From: Bradyrhizobiaceae bacterium
Lineage (GTDB): Bacteria > Pseudomonadota > Alphaproteobacteria > Rhizobiales > Xanthobacteraceae
DNA: 45,003 nt
NCBI GenBank assembly: GCA_003963145.1
Contig: RXJJ01000003.1
Span: 618,565-663,567, forward strand
Direction: 5' to 3'
Shown: piece by piece, positions 28,820 to 39,743 of the stretch
How positions within the stretch are numbered: the first letter of the stretch is position 1
Layout of the letters: every line of letters starts with the position of its first letter
Translations under genes and position numbers: made by a program
Notes under the pieces: model-generated
Told to the model about the DNA's origin: nothing
Database searches by the model: none
What the model saw: only the letters and a program-made list of their open reading frames with translations

Positions 28820-29356
28820 ATGCCGCGTTTGTTCACCGGGTTGGAAATCCCCCCTGACATCTGCCAGTCATTGTCCATGTTGCGCGGCGGACTGCCGGGA
28901 GCGCGCTGGATCGATCCCGAAAATTACCATGTCACGCTGCGCTTCATCGGCGACATCGACGGCGTCGCCGCCAACGAGATCGCCTCGACGCTGGAGCGGG
29001 TCAACCGCAAGCCGTTCGAGGTTTCGGTGCAGGGTCTCGCCAGTTTCGGCGGCAAGAAGCCGCGCGCGGTGGTCGCGCAGGTGCAGCCGAGCCGGCCGTT
29101 AATGGAGTTGCAGGCCGAACTCGAGCGGCTGATGCAGCGCTTCGGGTTCGATCCCGAAGGGCGAAAATTCATTCCGCATGTCACGCTGGCCCGGCTGCGC
29201 GACGCATCAGATCGCGACGTCGCCGATTATCTTTCGGTGCGCGGCTATTTTCCGGCGCGGCGTTTCATGGCCTCGCGCTTCGTGCTGTTTTCATCGCGCG
29301 CCTCTGTCGGCGGCGGTCCTTATGTGGTCGAGGATTCCTACGCGCTGAGCGCGTGA
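28820..29356 (+). CDS. thpR: RNA 2',3'-cyclic phosphodiesterase
   Basis: 2H phosphoesterase that opens 2',3'-cyclic phosphate ends of RNA (formerly 2'-5' RNA ligase). 178 residues from the ATG at 28820, preceded by GGGGGTG; an earlier in-frame ATG at 28775 gives a poor N terminus. Both HxT motifs are present: YHVTLRFIGDID and PHVTLARLRDAS. It starts MPRLFTGLEIPPDI, typical of ThpR. Confidence 0.94.
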   Translation: MPRLFTGLEIPPDICQSLSMLRGGLPGARWIDPENYHVTLRFIGDIDGVAANEIASTLERVNRKPFEVSVQGLASFGGKKPRAVVAQVQPSRPLMELQAELERLMQRFGFDPEGRKFIPHVTLARLRDASDRDVADYLSVRGYFPARRFMASRFVLFSSRASVGGGPYVVEDSYALSA

Positions 29357-29438
29357 ATTCCGTCTGCCGGAACAAGGCGGCGAGTTTCGACCTCCGTCGC
29401 GCTTGCATTTTCTGCCGCGCTGGTGACGTTAGCGGGGC

Positions 29439-30617
29439 ATGAACGGTCCATCCTCTCCATCCCTTCTTATCCAGTACGATCAGCTTATCGCCTCGGGTGC
29501 GATCGAGGCGGATCCGGCGCAGGCCGACGCCGTCGCGGCATTGTCCGCGCTGGACGCCCGGCTCGATCACTACAAGCCAGCGAGCAAAAGAGCCCTGATC
29601 GGTCGTTTCTTCGCCGATACCGAACCGCCGCAAGGTCTTTACATTCATGGCGATGTCGGCCGCGGCAAGACCATGCTGATGGACCTGTTCTTCCGCAACA
29701 GCCGCGTCGCGCACAAGCGTCGCGCGCATTTCCACGAATTCATGGCTGACGTCCACGATCGGATTTATGGCTTCCGCCAGAAGATCGCCGCGCGCAGCAT
29801 CCCGGACAGCGATCCGATCCATCTGACGGCAGCCTCGATTTTCGACGATGCGTGGCTGCTGTGTTTCGACGAATTCCATGTCACCGACATCGCGGACGCG
29901 ATGATCCTCGGCCGCCTGTTCGCACGCCTGTTCGAGCTGGGGACCGTGATCGTCGCAACTTCCAACGTTGCGCCTGACGATCTCTACAAAGGCGGCCTCA
30001 ACCGCGCGCTGTTCCTGCCTTTCATCGCCCAGATCGAAAAGCACATGGACGTGATGAAGCTCGAGGCGCGCACCGATTTCCGGATGGAGAAACTGGCGGG
30101 CGTGAAAATGTGGCTCGTGCCTGCGGATAAAGCCGCAGACAGGGCGCTCGACGACGCTTGGCTGAAGCTCACCGGCAGCCGCGATGCGCCGCCGCGTGAC
30201 GTGGCGCTGAAGGGTCGGGTGCTTCACATCGACCACTCGGCACACGGCGTGGCACGCTTCACCTTCGAGGATTTATGCGAAAAGCCGCTCGGCGCGCCGG
30301 ACTATCTGACGATCGCGCGCGACTATCACACCGTGATGATCGATCACGTGCCGGTCATGCGTTACGAAGACCGCAATCCGGCCAAGCGGTTCATTGCACT
30401 GATCGACGCGCTTTATGAAAATCATGTGAAGCTCATGGCTTCAGCGGAGGCCGAATTGCCTGATCTCTATATCGCCGAGGAAGGCGCGGAGGCTTTCGAA
30501 TTCGCCCGGACGATTTCGCGCATCACCGAGATGGGCTCCGAATCCTATCTCGCTCTGCCTCACGGGCGGCGCGATTCCACCGCCAGCGGCGCAAGCACGG
30601 GTCTGGTCGAGACCTAG
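29439..30617 (+). CDS. zapE: Cell division protein ZapE (AFG1-like ATPase)
   Basis: 392-residue P-loop ATPase; in E. coli ZapE binds FtsZ at the division site, and the mitochondrial homologue AFG1/LACE1 aids protein quality control. Walker A YIHGDVGRGKTMLMDLFF, Walker B WLLCFDEFHVTDIADAMIL, ATSNVAPDDLYKGGLNR as sensor block, and the arginine-bearing FEDLCEKPLGAPDYL. In Rhizobiales it commonly precedes mdh, as here (170 bp gap). Confidence 0.94.
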   Translation: MNGPSSPSLLIQYDQLIASGAIEADPAQADAVAALSALDARLDHYKPASKRALIGRFFADTEPPQGLYIHGDVGRGKTMLMDLFFRNSRVAHKRRAHFHEFMADVHDRIYGFRQKIAARSIPDSDPIHLTAASIFDDAWLLCFDEFHVTDIADAMILGRLFARLFELGTVIVATSNVAPDDLYKGGLNRALFLPFIAQIEKHMDVMKLEARTDFRMEKLAGVKMWLVPADKAADRALDDAWLKLTGSRDAPPRDVALKGRVLHIDHSAHGVARFTFEDLCEKPLGAPDYLTIARDYHTVMIDHVPVMRYEDRNPAKRFIALIDALYENHVKLMASAEAELPDLYIAEEGAEAFEFARTISRITEMGSESYLALPHGRRDSTASGASTGLVET

Positions 30618-30716
30618 GATTTCCGAAAACCGGAATGCGGCATGGCCTCTTTCTCCCGGCCTCATTATTGGGCGTCTGGCTGCCCCTTTCTTGGTGTCTT
30701 CTGGGCGAAGGGCGAC

Positions 30717-31756
<1,040 letters not shown>

Positions 31757-31780
31757 GCGCGATATCGCGCTCCGATCTTG

Positions 31781-31808
31781 CAGCCGGCCTCCCTGCGGAG
31801 GCCGGCTG
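31781..31808 (+). terminator. Strong mdh terminator
   Basis: Perfect 12-bp stem CAGCCGGCCTCC / GGAGGCCGGCTG with loop CTGC, followed by TTTGTTTTGTTT, 24 bp after the mdh stop. It should isolate mdh from sucA. Confidence 0.92.
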
Positions 31809-32015
31809 TTTGTTTTGTTTAAGAAAAATCGGCCAGTGGTGGTATACCAAGCAAAATCAGATACTTTTGATATTTTGAAAACGGATTCACTTTTTAGGTC
31901 TTTTCACCGCGAACTTTCGCCCCAAATAGGGTAAAAGGTCCCGCATCACATCGATGCTGCCGCCGCACGGCAATACGTGCGGTTTCCGCGTAAAAACCCA
32001 ATCAGGACGCGTTTT
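31809..32015. other. AT-rich mdh-sucA gap, probable sucA promoter region
   Basis: 207 bp with runs such as ACTTTTGATATTTTGAAAA (31863-31881), much lower in GC than the surroundings. In many relatives sucC and sucD lie here; neither is present. Probably holds the sucA promoter, but no single -35/-10 pair stands out. Confidence 0.5.
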
Positions 32016-34979
32016 ATGTCTCGCCAGGCCGCGAACGCCAATTTCGCTCTCACTTCCTTCCTCGACGGCGCGAATGCCACCTTCATCGACGATCTCTACG
32101 CCCGCTTTGAAGCGGACCCCGCGTCGGTTGATCCGGAATGGCAGGAGTTTTTCAAAAGCCTGAAAGACACCCCGGCGGATGTCGCCAGCAATGCCAAGGG
32201 CCCGTCCTGGGAAAAGCCGAACTGGCCGCAGGCGCCAAGCGACGATCTGACCTCCGCGCTCGACGGAAACTGGGCGCAGGTCGAGCAGGCCGTCGGCAAG
32301 AAGCTTGCCGCGAAGGCTGCCGCCGCAGCGCCGGGAACGGCATCGACGTCCTCCGACATTCTGCAGGCGACGCGCGATTCGGTGCGCGCCTTGATGCTGA
32401 TTCGCGCCTATCGCATGCGCGGTCACTTCCACGCCAATCTCGATCCGCTCGGCATCGAGGGCCAGAAGGATCACGAGGAGCTCGATCCGCGCTCCTACGG
32501 TTTCACGGACGCCGATCTCGACCGCAAGATCTTCCTCGATCACGTGCTCGGCCTTGAATACGCCTCGCTGCGCGAGATTGTCGCGATCTGCCAGCGCACC
32601 TACTGCCAGACGCTTGGCGTCGAATTCATGCACATCTCCAATCCGCAGCAGAAGGGCTGGATTCAGGAGCGCATCGAGGGGCCGGACAAGGAGATCAGCT
32701 TCACCCGGGAAGGCCGCCGCGCCATCCTGATGAAGCTTGTCGAAGCCGACGGTTTCGAAAAATTCTGCGACCTGAAATTCACCGGAACCAAGCGTTTCGG
32801 TCTGGACGGCGCGGAAGCCCTGATCCCGGCGCTGGAGCAGATCATCAAGCGTGGCGGCAATCTCGGCGTGCGCGATATCGTTGTCGGCATGCCGCACCGC
32901 GGACGTCTCAATGTGCTCACGCAGGTGATGGGCAAGCCGCACCGCGCGCTGTTCCATGAATTCAAGGGCGGTTCGGCCAATCCCGACGAGGTCGAAGGCT
33001 CGGGCGACGTCAAGTATCACCTCGGCGCGTCATCCGACCGCGAGTTCGACAACAACAAGGTCCATCTGTCGCTGACCGCAAACCCGTCGCATCTCGAAAT
33101 CGTCGATCCAGTGGTGCTCGGCAAGGCGCGCGCCAAGCAGGATCAGAACGGCGATGCGTCGGACGATCGCATTTCGGTGCTGCCGCTCCTGATGCATGGC
33201 GACGCGGCGTTCGCGGGCCAGGGCGTCGTCGCCGAATGTTTCGCGCTGTCGGATTTGAAGGGCTACCGCACCGGCGGTTCGCTGCACTTCATCGTCAACA
33301 ACCAGATCGGTTTCACGACATATCCGCGCTACTCGCGCTCCTCGCCCTATCCGTCCGACGTCGCCAAGATGATCGACGCGCCGATCTTCCATGTGAATGG
33401 TGACGATCCGGAAGCGGTGGTGTTCGCGGCGAAGGTTGCGATCGAGTACCGGCAGAAATTCCACAAGCCTGTCGTCATCGACATGTTCTGCTATCGCCGC
33501 CACGGCCACAACGAAGGCGACGAGCCGGCGTTCACCCAGCCGGTGATGTACAAGAAGATCGGCGCTCATCCTTCGACGCTCGACATCTATGCCAGGCGCC
33601 TGATCGCGGACGGCGTCGTCACCGAGGGTGAGGTCGAAAAAGCCAAGGCGGACTGGCGCGCGCGTCTCGACGCCGAGCTGGAAGCGGGTGCCGGCTACAG
33701 GCCGAACAAGGCCGACTGGCTCGACGGCAAGTGGGCCGGCCTGAAATCCGCCGACATCGGCGAGGATCCGCGCCGCGGCAACACCGGCGTCGAACTCGAC
33801 CGCCTCAAGGACATCGGCAGCAAGATCACCAAGGTGCCAGACGGCTTCCACGTCCACCGCACGGTTCAGCGCTTCCTCGAGAATCGCGCCAAGGCGATCG
33901 ACAGCGGCGAGGGCATCGACTGGGCGACGGCCGAGGCGCTGGCGTTCTGTTCGCTGCTTCAGGAGGGCCACAATGTGCGCCTCTCCGGCCAGGATTCGGA
34001 GCGCGGCACCTTCTCGCAGCGCCATTCGGTGCTGTTCGATCAGGAGGACGAGAGCCGCTACACGCCGTTCAATCATCTGGGCGGCGACAATCTCGGCCAT
34101 TACGAGGTCATCAACTCGCTGCTGTCGGAAGAAGCCGTGCTCGGTTTCGAATACGGCTATTCGCTCGCCGAACCCAACGCGCTGGTGATGTGGGAGGCGC
34201 AGTTCGGCGACTTCGCCAATGGCGCGCAGGTCGTATTCGACCAGTTCATTTCCTCCGGCGAGCGCAAATGGCTGCGCATGTCCGGGCTCGTCTGCATGCT
34301 TCCGCACGGTTACGAGGGCCAGGGTCCCGAGCATTCCTCGGCCCGGCTCGAGCGTTTCCTGCAGATGTGCGCCGAAGACAACATGCAGATCGTCAACATC
34401 ACAACGCCGGCGAATCTGTTCCACGCGTTGCGGCGCCAGCTCAAGCGAGATTTCCGCAAGCCGCTGATCATCATGACCCCGAAATCGCTGCTGCGTCACA
34501 AACGCGCTGTCTCCAAGCTGGAGGCAATGGGGCCGGGCATGTCGTTCCATCGCCTGTTGCGCGATGGCGCGGAACGCGCCGAAAGCGAGCTGAAGCTCGT
34601 TGCGGACAAGAAAATTCGCCGCGTCGTGCTCTGCTCGGGCAAGGTCTATTATGACCTGCTCGAGGAACGCGAGAAGCGTGGCATCGAAGACATCTATCTG
34701 CTGCGGGTCGAACAGCTTTACCCGGTGCCGCTCAAGGCGCTGGTGCAGGAGCTCGAGCGTTTCAAGCAGGCTGAATTCGTCTGGTGCCAGGAAGAGCCCC
34801 GCAACATGGGCGGCTGGTACTTCATCGAGCCGTATCTGGAATGGGTGCTCAACCAGATCGGCGCGGCGAACAAGCGGCCCCGTTATGCCGGCCGCCCTGC
34901 TTCCGCGGCGACGGCAACAGGTCTGATGTCCAAGCATCTCGCGCAGCTCAAGGCGCTGCTCGAAGAGGCGCTGGGCTGA
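32016..34979 (+). CDS. sucA: 2-oxoglutarate dehydrogenase E1 component
   Basis: Thiamine diphosphate-dependent decarboxylase of the 2-oxoglutarate dehydrogenase complex. 987 residues from ATG 32016 (AGGA upstream); an in-frame ATG 39 bp earlier is unlikely. N-terminal DPEWQEFFKSL typical of OGDH E1, IVVGMPHRGRLNVLTQVMGKP, VNNQIGFTTYPRYSRSS and IFHVNGDDPEAVVFAAKVA for the TPP region, MLPHGYEGQGPEHSSARLER and the C-terminal WCQEEPRNMGGWYFI. First gene of a sucA-sucB-lpd operon. Confidence 0.98.
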   Translation: MSRQAANANFALTSFLDGANATFIDDLYARFEADPASVDPEWQEFFKSLKDTPADVASNAKGPSWEKPNWPQAPSDDLTSALDGNWAQVEQAVGKKLAAKAAAAAPGTASTSSDILQATRDSVRALMLIRAYRMRGHFHANLDPLGIEGQKDHEELDPRSYGFTDADLDRKIFLDHVLGLEYASLREIVAICQRTYCQTLGVEFMHISNPQQKGWIQERIEGPDKEISFTREGRRAILMKLVEADGFEKFCDLKFTGTKRFGLDGAEALIPALEQIIKRGGNLGVRDIVVGMPHRGRLNVLTQVMGKPHRALFHEFKGGSANPDEVEGSGDVKYHLGASSDREFDNNKVHLSLTANPSHLEIVDPVVLGKARAKQDQNGDASDDRISVLPLLMHGDAAFAGQGVVAECFALSDLKGYRTGGSLHFIVNNQIGFTTYPRYSRSSPYPSDVAKMIDAPIFHVNGDDPEAVVFAAKVAIEYRQKFHKPVVIDMFCYRRHGHNEGDEPAFTQPVMYKKIGAHPSTLDIYARRLIADGVVTEGEVEKAKADWRARLDAELEAGAGYRPNKADWLDGKWAGLKSADIGEDPRRGNTGVELDRLKDIGSKITKVPDGFHVHRTVQRFLENRAKAIDSGEGIDWATAEALAFCSLLQEGHNVRLSGQDSERGTFSQRHSVLFDQEDESRYTPFNHLGGDNLGHYEVINSLLSEEAVLGFEYGYSLAEPNALVMWEAQFGDFANGAQVVFDQFISSGERKWLRMSGLVCMLPHGYEGQGPEHSSARLERFLQMCAEDNMQIVNITTPANLFHALRRQLKRDFRKPLIIMTPKSLLRHKRAVSKLEAMGPGMSFHRLLRDGAERAESELKLVADKKIRRVVLCSGKVYYDLLEEREKRGIEDIYLLRVEQLYPVPLKALVQELERFKQAEFVWCQEEPRNMGGWYFIEPYLEWVLNQIGAANKRPRYAGRPASAATATGLMSKHLAQLKALLEEALG

Positions 34980-35081
34980 ACGGTTTCAAGGACGCCGGCG
35001 GCTGCAACGGTCGCCGGTATATTCGATTGCAAGACAAAGCGTTGACGGCGCCCGGCCGCTCACGACGCAAGAGGACAAAAA

Positions 35082-36338
35082 ATGGCTGAAATCCGCGTTC
35101 CAACCCTCGGCGAATCCGTCACCGAGGCCACCATCGGCCGATGGTTCAAGAAGACCGGCGACGCTGTGGCGGTGGATGAACCTTTGGTGGAATTGGAGAC
35201 CGACAAGGTGACGATCGAGGTGCCTGCACCGTCGGCGGGCACGCTCGGCGAGATCATCGCCAAGGACGGCGAAACGGTGGCGGTCGGCGCTCTCCTTGGT
35301 CAGATCGCGGAAGGCGCGGGTGGCGCCAAATCGTCCGCGCCGGCAGCCAAGCCTGCCGCGCCGGCCCCTGAGCCGGCCAAGCCTGCCGCTGCCGCCGCTG
35401 CAGCTCCGGCGCCGGCCCAGAAGTCTCCGCCGGCCGACGCGCCGCAGGCGCCATCGGTCCGCAAGCTATCCGCCGAAAGCGGCATCGACGCCTCCACCGT
35501 GCCGGGCTCGGGCAAGGACGGCCGCGTCACCAAGGGCGACATGCTCGCCGCGATCGAGCGCGCAGCGGCCGCGCCGACCGCCGTCAACCAGCCGGCTGCA
35601 TCCATTCAGGTCCGCACGCCGTCGCCGGCCGACGACGCTGCGCGTGAGGAACGCGTGAAGATGACGCGTCTGCGCCAGACCATCGCGCGCCGCCTCAAGG
35701 ACGTGCAGAATACCGCTGCGATGCTGACGACCTTCAACGAGGTCGACATGACCAACGTCATGGCGCTGCGCGCGCACTACAAGGATGCGTTCGAGAAGAA
35801 GCACGGCGTCAAGCTCGGCTTCATGGGCTTCTTCACCAAGGCCTGCGTTCAGGCGCTGAAGGAAATTCCGGCGGTGAACGCCGAGATCGATGGCGGCGAC
35901 CTGATCTACAAGAATTATTATCACATCGGCGTCGCGGTTGGCACCGACAAGGGTCTGGTGGTGCCGGTTGTGCGCGACTGCGATCACAAGTCGATCGCTG
36001 AAATCGAGAAGACCATCGCCGATCTCGGCCGCCGCGCGCGCGACGGCCAGCTCAAGATCGACGAGATGCAGGGTGGCACCTTCACCATCACCAATGGCGG
36101 CATCTACGGCTCGCTGATGTCGACGCCGATTCTCAACGCGCCTCAGTCCGGCATTCTCGGTATGCACAAGATTCAGGAGCGCCCGGTTGCGGTCGGCGGC
36201 AAGGTCGAAATTCGCCCCATGATGTATCTGGCGCTGTCCTACGATCATCGCGTGATCGACGGCAAGGAGGCGGTGACCTTCCTGGTGCGCGTGAAGGAAA
36301 ATCTCGAAGACCCGGCACGTCTGGTGCTGGATCTCTAA
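35082..36338 (+). CDS. sucB: 2-oxoglutarate dehydrogenase E2 (dihydrolipoyl succinyltransferase)
   Basis: Core of the 2-oxoglutarate dehydrogenase complex. 418 residues: lipoyl domain at 1-76 with the lipoyl Lys in [15 protein letters not shown] (about residue 43), an Ala/Pro linker, E3-binding domain around [20 protein letters not shown], second short linker, then the catalytic domain with [19 protein letters not shown] and the active site [17 protein letters not shown]. Ribosome site GAGGAC. 102 bp after sucA, 112 bp before lpd. Also called odhB. Confidence 0.98.
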   Translation: MAEIRVPTLGESVTEATIGRWFKKTGDAVAVDEPLVELETDKVTIEVPAPSAGTLGEIIAKDGETVAVGALLGQIAEGAGGAKSSAPAAKPAAPAPEPAKPAAAAAAAPAPAQKSPPADAPQAPSVRKLSAESGIDASTVPGSGKDGRVTKGDMLAAIERAAAAPTAVNQPAASIQVRTPSPADDAAREERVKMTRLRQTIARRLKDVQNTAAMLTTFNEVDMTNVMALRAHYKDAFEKKHGVKLGFMGFFTKACVQALKEIPAVNAEIDGGDLIYKNYYHIGVAVGTDKGLVVPVVRDCDHKSIAEIEKTIADLGRRARDGQLKIDEMQGGTFTITNGGIYGSLMSTPILNAPQSGILGMHKIQERPVAVGGKVEIRPMMYLALSYDHRVIDGKEAVTFLVRVKENLEDPARLVLDL

Positions 36339-36351
36339 TTCCAAATCATTC

Positions 36352-36433
36352 CGTCATGGCTGGGTTTGACCCGGCCATCCAGGTCTTGCCGACAGGGAAG
36401 GCGTGGATGCCCGGCACAAAGCCGGACATGACG
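36352..36433. repeat. Dispersed palindromic repeat (Bradyrhizobium-type) in the sucB-lpd gap
   Basis: About 30-bp imperfect inverted repeats face each other: left arm starts CGTCATGGCTGGGTTTGACC, right arm ends AAGCCGGACATGACG. From general knowledge, sequences of the form GTCATGGCCGGG...CCCGGCCATCCA are abundant between genes in Bradyrhizobium and relatives. It would form a long RNA hairpin inside the suc operon transcript, ending 17 bp before the lpd start. Confidence 0.75.
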
Positions 36434-36450
36434 AAAAAAAGGATTTCGTC

Positions 36451-37851
36451 ATGTCCTACGATCTCATCGTCATTGGCAGCGGGCCGGGCGGCTATGTCTG
36501 CGCCATCCGCGCGGCGCAGCTCGGCATGAAGGTTGCCGTAATCGAGAAGAACCCGACCTTCGGCGGCACCTGCCTCAACATCGGCTGCATCCCCTCAAAA
36601 GCGTTGCTGCAGGCGTCCGAGCGTTTCGAGGAAGCCACGCACATGCTGCCGAAAATGGGCGTCGGTGTCGGCAAGCCGAAGCTCGATCTGCCCACCATGA
36701 TGAAATTCAAGGACGACGGCGTGGACGGCAACGTCAAGGGCGTTGCCTTCCTGTTCAAGAAGAACAAGATCGACTCGTTTCAGGGCACCGGCCGTATCCT
36801 CGGAGCGGGCAAGGTCGAGGTGAAGGGAACGGACGGCAAGACGCAGACGCTCGAGGCGAAGAACATCGTGATCGCGACCGGTTCGGATGTTGCCAAGCTC
36901 AAGGGCATCGACATCGACGAGAAGCGCATCATTTCCTCGACCGGCGCGCTGGCGCTCGACAAGGTACCGGAAAAGCTGCTGGTGATCGGCGCGGGCGTGA
37001 TCGGCCTCGAACTCGGTTCGGTCTGGCGCCGTCTCGGATCGCAGGTCACTGTGGTCGAATTCCTTGACCGCATCGTTCCCGGTATGGATGGCGACATCGC
37101 AAAGTCCTTCCAGCGTATTCTGGAAAAACAAGGCGTAACCTTCAAGCTCAGCTCAAAGGTCACCGGCGTTGATACGTCCGGCAAGAAGCTGAAAGTCCAG
37201 GTCGAGCCCGCCGCCGGCGGCAAGGCGGAGACGATCGAGGCTGATGTGGTGCTCGTGGCCATTGGCCGCGTGCCTTACACCGAAGGTCTTGGTCTGAAAG
37301 AAGCCGGCGTCGAACTCGACCAGCGCGGCCGCATCAAGACCGACGCGCATCTGTCGACCAATGTGAAGGGCATCTACGCCATCGGCGATGCGATCGCCGG
37401 CCCGATGCTGGCACACAAGGCGGAAGACGAGGGCGTGGCTGCCGCGGAGACCATCGCCGGTCAGGCCGGGCATACCAATTACGATGTCATTCCGAGCGTG
37501 ATCTACACGTTCCCGGAGGTGGCGTCCGTCGGCAAGACCGAGGAAGAACTGAAGGCTGCCGGCGTTGCCTACAATATCGGGAAATTTCCGTTCACCGCCA
37601 ACGGCCGAACCAAGGTGAACCAGACTACGGACGGCTTTGTGAAGATTCTCGCCGACGCCAAGACCGACCGCATTCTCGGCGGCCACATCATCGGCGCCGA
37701 AGCAGGCGAAATGATCCACGAGATCGCGGTGGCGATGGAATTCGGCGGCGCGGCGGAGGATGTCGCGCGGACCTGCCACGCCCATCCGACGCGCTCCGAA
37801 GCGATCAAGGAAGCGGCGATGGCGGTCGCCAAGCGCGCGATCCATATGTGA
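36451..37851 (+). CDS. lpdA: Dihydrolipoyl dehydrogenase (E3)
   Basis: FAD-dependent E3 that reoxidises dihydrolipoyl groups with NAD. 466 residues from ATG 36451 (AAGGA upstream); an in-frame start at 36403 is inside the repeat and unlikely. FAD site [19 protein letters not shown], redox disulfide [19 protein letters not shown] site [39 protein letters not shown] and the active-site His-Glu in [14 protein letters not shown]. Third gene of the suc operon, ending at a strong terminator. Confidence 0.98.
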   Translation: MSYDLIVIGSGPGGYVCAIRAAQLGMKVAVIEKNPTFGGTCLNIGCIPSKALLQASERFEEATHMLPKMGVGVGKPKLDLPTMMKFKDDGVDGNVKGVAFLFKKNKIDSFQGTGRILGAGKVEVKGTDGKTQTLEAKNIVIATGSDVAKLKGIDIDEKRIISSTGALALDKVPEKLLVIGAGVIGLELGSVWRRLGSQVTVVEFLDRIVPGMDGDIAKSFQRILEKQGVTFKLSSKVTGVDTSGKKLKVQVEPAAGGKAETIEADVVLVAIGRVPYTEGLGLKEAGVELDQRGRIKTDAHLSTNVKGIYAIGDAIAGPMLAHKAEDEGVAAAETIAGQAGHTNYDVIPSVIYTFPEVASVGKTEEELKAAGVAYNIGKFPFTANGRTKVNQTTDGFVKILADAKTDRILGGHIIGAEAGEMIHEIAVAMEFGGAAEDVARTCHAHPTRSEAIKEAAMAVAKRAIHM

Positions 37852-37872
37852 GGCGCACGGGTTGCCGGACAA

Positions 37873-37900
37873 AAAAAGCGGGGCTGGCGCCCCGCTTTTT
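37873..37900. terminator. Strong terminator between lpd and the DUF4337 gene
   Basis: 12-bp stem AAAAAGCGGGGC / GCCCCGCTTTTT with loop TGGC, followed by CTTTGC on plus. On minus the second arm ends in TTTTT followed by TTGTCC. It lies 21 bp past lpd and 23 bp past the convergent gene, so it serves both. Confidence 0.9.
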
Positions 37901-37923
37901 CTTTGCAGTGGGTCGCGCTGGCC

Positions 37924-38514
37924 TCAGAGCAGATGAACCGCATGCGGCGCGAAAAGCCCGATCGCTGTGAAGGCGATGCCAGCCAGCGCCAGCAGGCCTG
38001 CTAGGCCAGATAGCCAAACCATGCCCGTAATGATAGTGGCCGACGCCAGCACGATGGCGATCTGGAACGCCGCCGAAGCGATTTCGTAGTGATGATAGCG
38101 CGCCATGAAGAGGTCGCGCTCTTCCTCGGCGTGCTTGGCGCGTTCGGCAAGCTGCTCGGTCCCTTCATTGGTTTCGGGCTCGGAGCGATAGCGGGCCGCC
38201 GTCTTGGTCCAGTCGTCGATCTGTTTGGCCGCCGCCGTCTTTTGCGCCTCGTCCGTGATGAGGCCGCTGCTGATCTTCATCGCCTCGGCCGCGGTCAGCA
38301 CCGTGGTGCGGCGGATGGTCTTGGCCTGAAAGAAGGCCCACAGATTGGCTGCCTCGACGTTCTTGCTGATGGATTCGGTCTGCGCGCCCTTGCCGAGGGT
38401 TTCGGACAGCGCCAGACAGAGCGCGATAATCGCGATCAGCAGGGCAATTCTCTTGTTTTCGCCGGAGATTTCCTTGGTCTGTTCGGCCTGCTCCATGCTC
38501 TCATGCGCGCTCAT
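37924..38514 (-). CDS. DUF4337 membrane protein
   Basis: 196 residues from the ATG at 38512-38514, preceded by a very good AAGGAGAG site; a longer reading to 38595 is less likely. One N-terminal membrane segment (RIALLIAIIALCLALSETLG), a coiled, charged central part (AERAKHAEEERDLFMARYHHY), and two C-terminal segments (AAFQIAIVLASATIITGMVWL and GLAGLLALAGIAFTAIGLFA). The NVEAANLWAFFQAKTIRRT motif marks DUF4337. Function unknown. Alone between lpd and xerC, same strand as xerC. Confidence 0.85.
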   Translation of the reverse strand: MSAHESMEQAEQTKEISGENKRIALLIAIIALCLALSETLGKGAQTESISKNVEAANLWAFFQAKTIRRTTVLTAAEAMKISSGLITDEAQKTAAAKQIDDWTKTAARYRSEPETNEGTEQLAERAKHAEEERDLFMARYHHYEIASAAFQIAIVLASATIITGMVWLSGLAGLLALAGIAFTAIGLFAPHAVHLL

Positions 38515-38615
38515 GAATCTCTCCTTTGCAATGGAAGACGATTGACCGAACGGAACAGAAGGCGCAAGCGCCAACTTCAATTCGTCACATGACAATTATT
38601 TTCAGGTGCGTGTTT

Positions 38616-39605
38616 TCAAGCGCGGGGATGGGCGGTCTTATAGACATCCATCAGCCGCTCCGCGTCGACGCCGGTGTAAATCTGCGTGGTCGAAAGCGAG
38701 GCGTGGCCGAGCAGTTCCTGAATTGCGCGCAGATCGCCGCCGCGTGACAGCAGATGGGTGGCGAATGAATGGCGCAGCGCGTGCGGCGTGGCGCTGTCGG
38801 GTAGCCCGAGCGCTCCGCGCAGCCGCTCCATTGCGAGCTGGATGATGCGCGGCGACAGCGGTCCTCCGCGGGCACCGACGAAGACCGGCCGGTCGGCCGC
38901 CAGCGGATGCGGGCACATCGCGACATAATCCTGAACCAGCGCCAGCACGTTTTGCAGCACCGGCACCATACGTGTCTTGTTGCCCTTGCCGAGCACGGTG
39001 ATGACGTCGCCTTCGCCGGGCTTTGGAATATCGCGGCGATTGAGTTGCAGCGCCTCGGAGATACGAAGGCCGGAACCATACAGCAGCGCCATCACCGCTG
39101 CGTCACGGGCGAGTATCCATTGCTCGCGATCTTCTCCCGCGCGAGTGTCTGCATCGGCCATTTGTTTGGCGGCTGTCATCTGGATCGGTTTAGGCAGGCT
39201 TTTGCCGATCTTCGGCGCGCGGATCGCCGACAGCGCCCCGACCTTGCCCTTGCCCTCGCGCTCAAGGAATTTTCCGAACGAACGAAGTCCCGCCAGCGCC
39301 CTCATAAGGGAGCGTCCGCCGATCTCGTCGCTGCGCCGGGCGGCCATGAAGGCACGCACGTCGGCGGTCTCAATAGCAGCGAATTGCCTAAGCGAAACGC
39401 GGCCGCCCCAATGCCGGCTCAGGAACGCGAGGCACTGGCGCAAATCGCGCTCATAGGCTTCCGCCGTTTTCGGTGACAGCCGCCGCTCGGTGCGCAGATG
39501 CGCCAGCCAGCGCCCGATCTCGGTCTTCAGATCGGCCGCGATCGTTCCCATATCGATATGAGCGGCTTCTGCTGCGCTGGCGGTGTTTACTGTGGCTTTG
39601 GCCAT
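38616..39605 (-). CDS. xerC: Tyrosine recombinase XerC-type
   Basis: Site-specific recombinase that resolves chromosome dimers at dif with XerD. 329 residues from ATG 39605; the open frame extends far upstream but across the priA promoter. N-terminal core-binding domain (LKTEIGRWLAHLRTERRLSPKT split at EAYERDLRQCLAFL), and all catalytic residues: Arg in YGSGLRISEALQL, His-x-x-Arg in PHALRHSFATHLL, His in LLGHASLSTTQIY and the Tyr nucleophile in QIYTG. XerC over XerD is chosen on the priA neighbour and length; the assignment is fairly sure. Confidence 0.88.
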   Translation of the reverse strand: MAKATVNTASAAEAAHIDMGTIAADLKTEIGRWLAHLRTERRLSPKTAEAYERDLRQCLAFLSRHWGGRVSLRQFAAIETADVRAFMAARRSDEIGGRSLMRALAGLRSFGKFLEREGKGKVGALSAIRAPKIGKSLPKPIQMTAAKQMADADTRAGEDREQWILARDAAVMALLYGSGLRISEALQLNRRDIPKPGEGDVITVLGKGNKTRMVPVLQNVLALVQDYVAMCPHPLAADRPVFVGARGGPLSPRIIQLAMERLRGALGLPDSATPHALRHSFATHLLSRGGDLRAIQELLGHASLSTTQIYTGVDAERLMDVYKTAHPRA

Positions 39606-39743
39606 GAATGCCCCGTCCTTGACAGAAGCCGGTGGTTTCCCTGACGCGTTTTCTTCACGCGAACCGGTACCCACTTCGCCTGAAAACGCTATATTTATCG
39701 CACCTCTTTCCTGCTCACTCCTTAATTCGGACCAATCGCGGCC

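Noticed and set aside
33030-34937. 635-codon open frame antisense to sucA
   Set aside because: Same type of shadow; sucA on the plus strand is certain.
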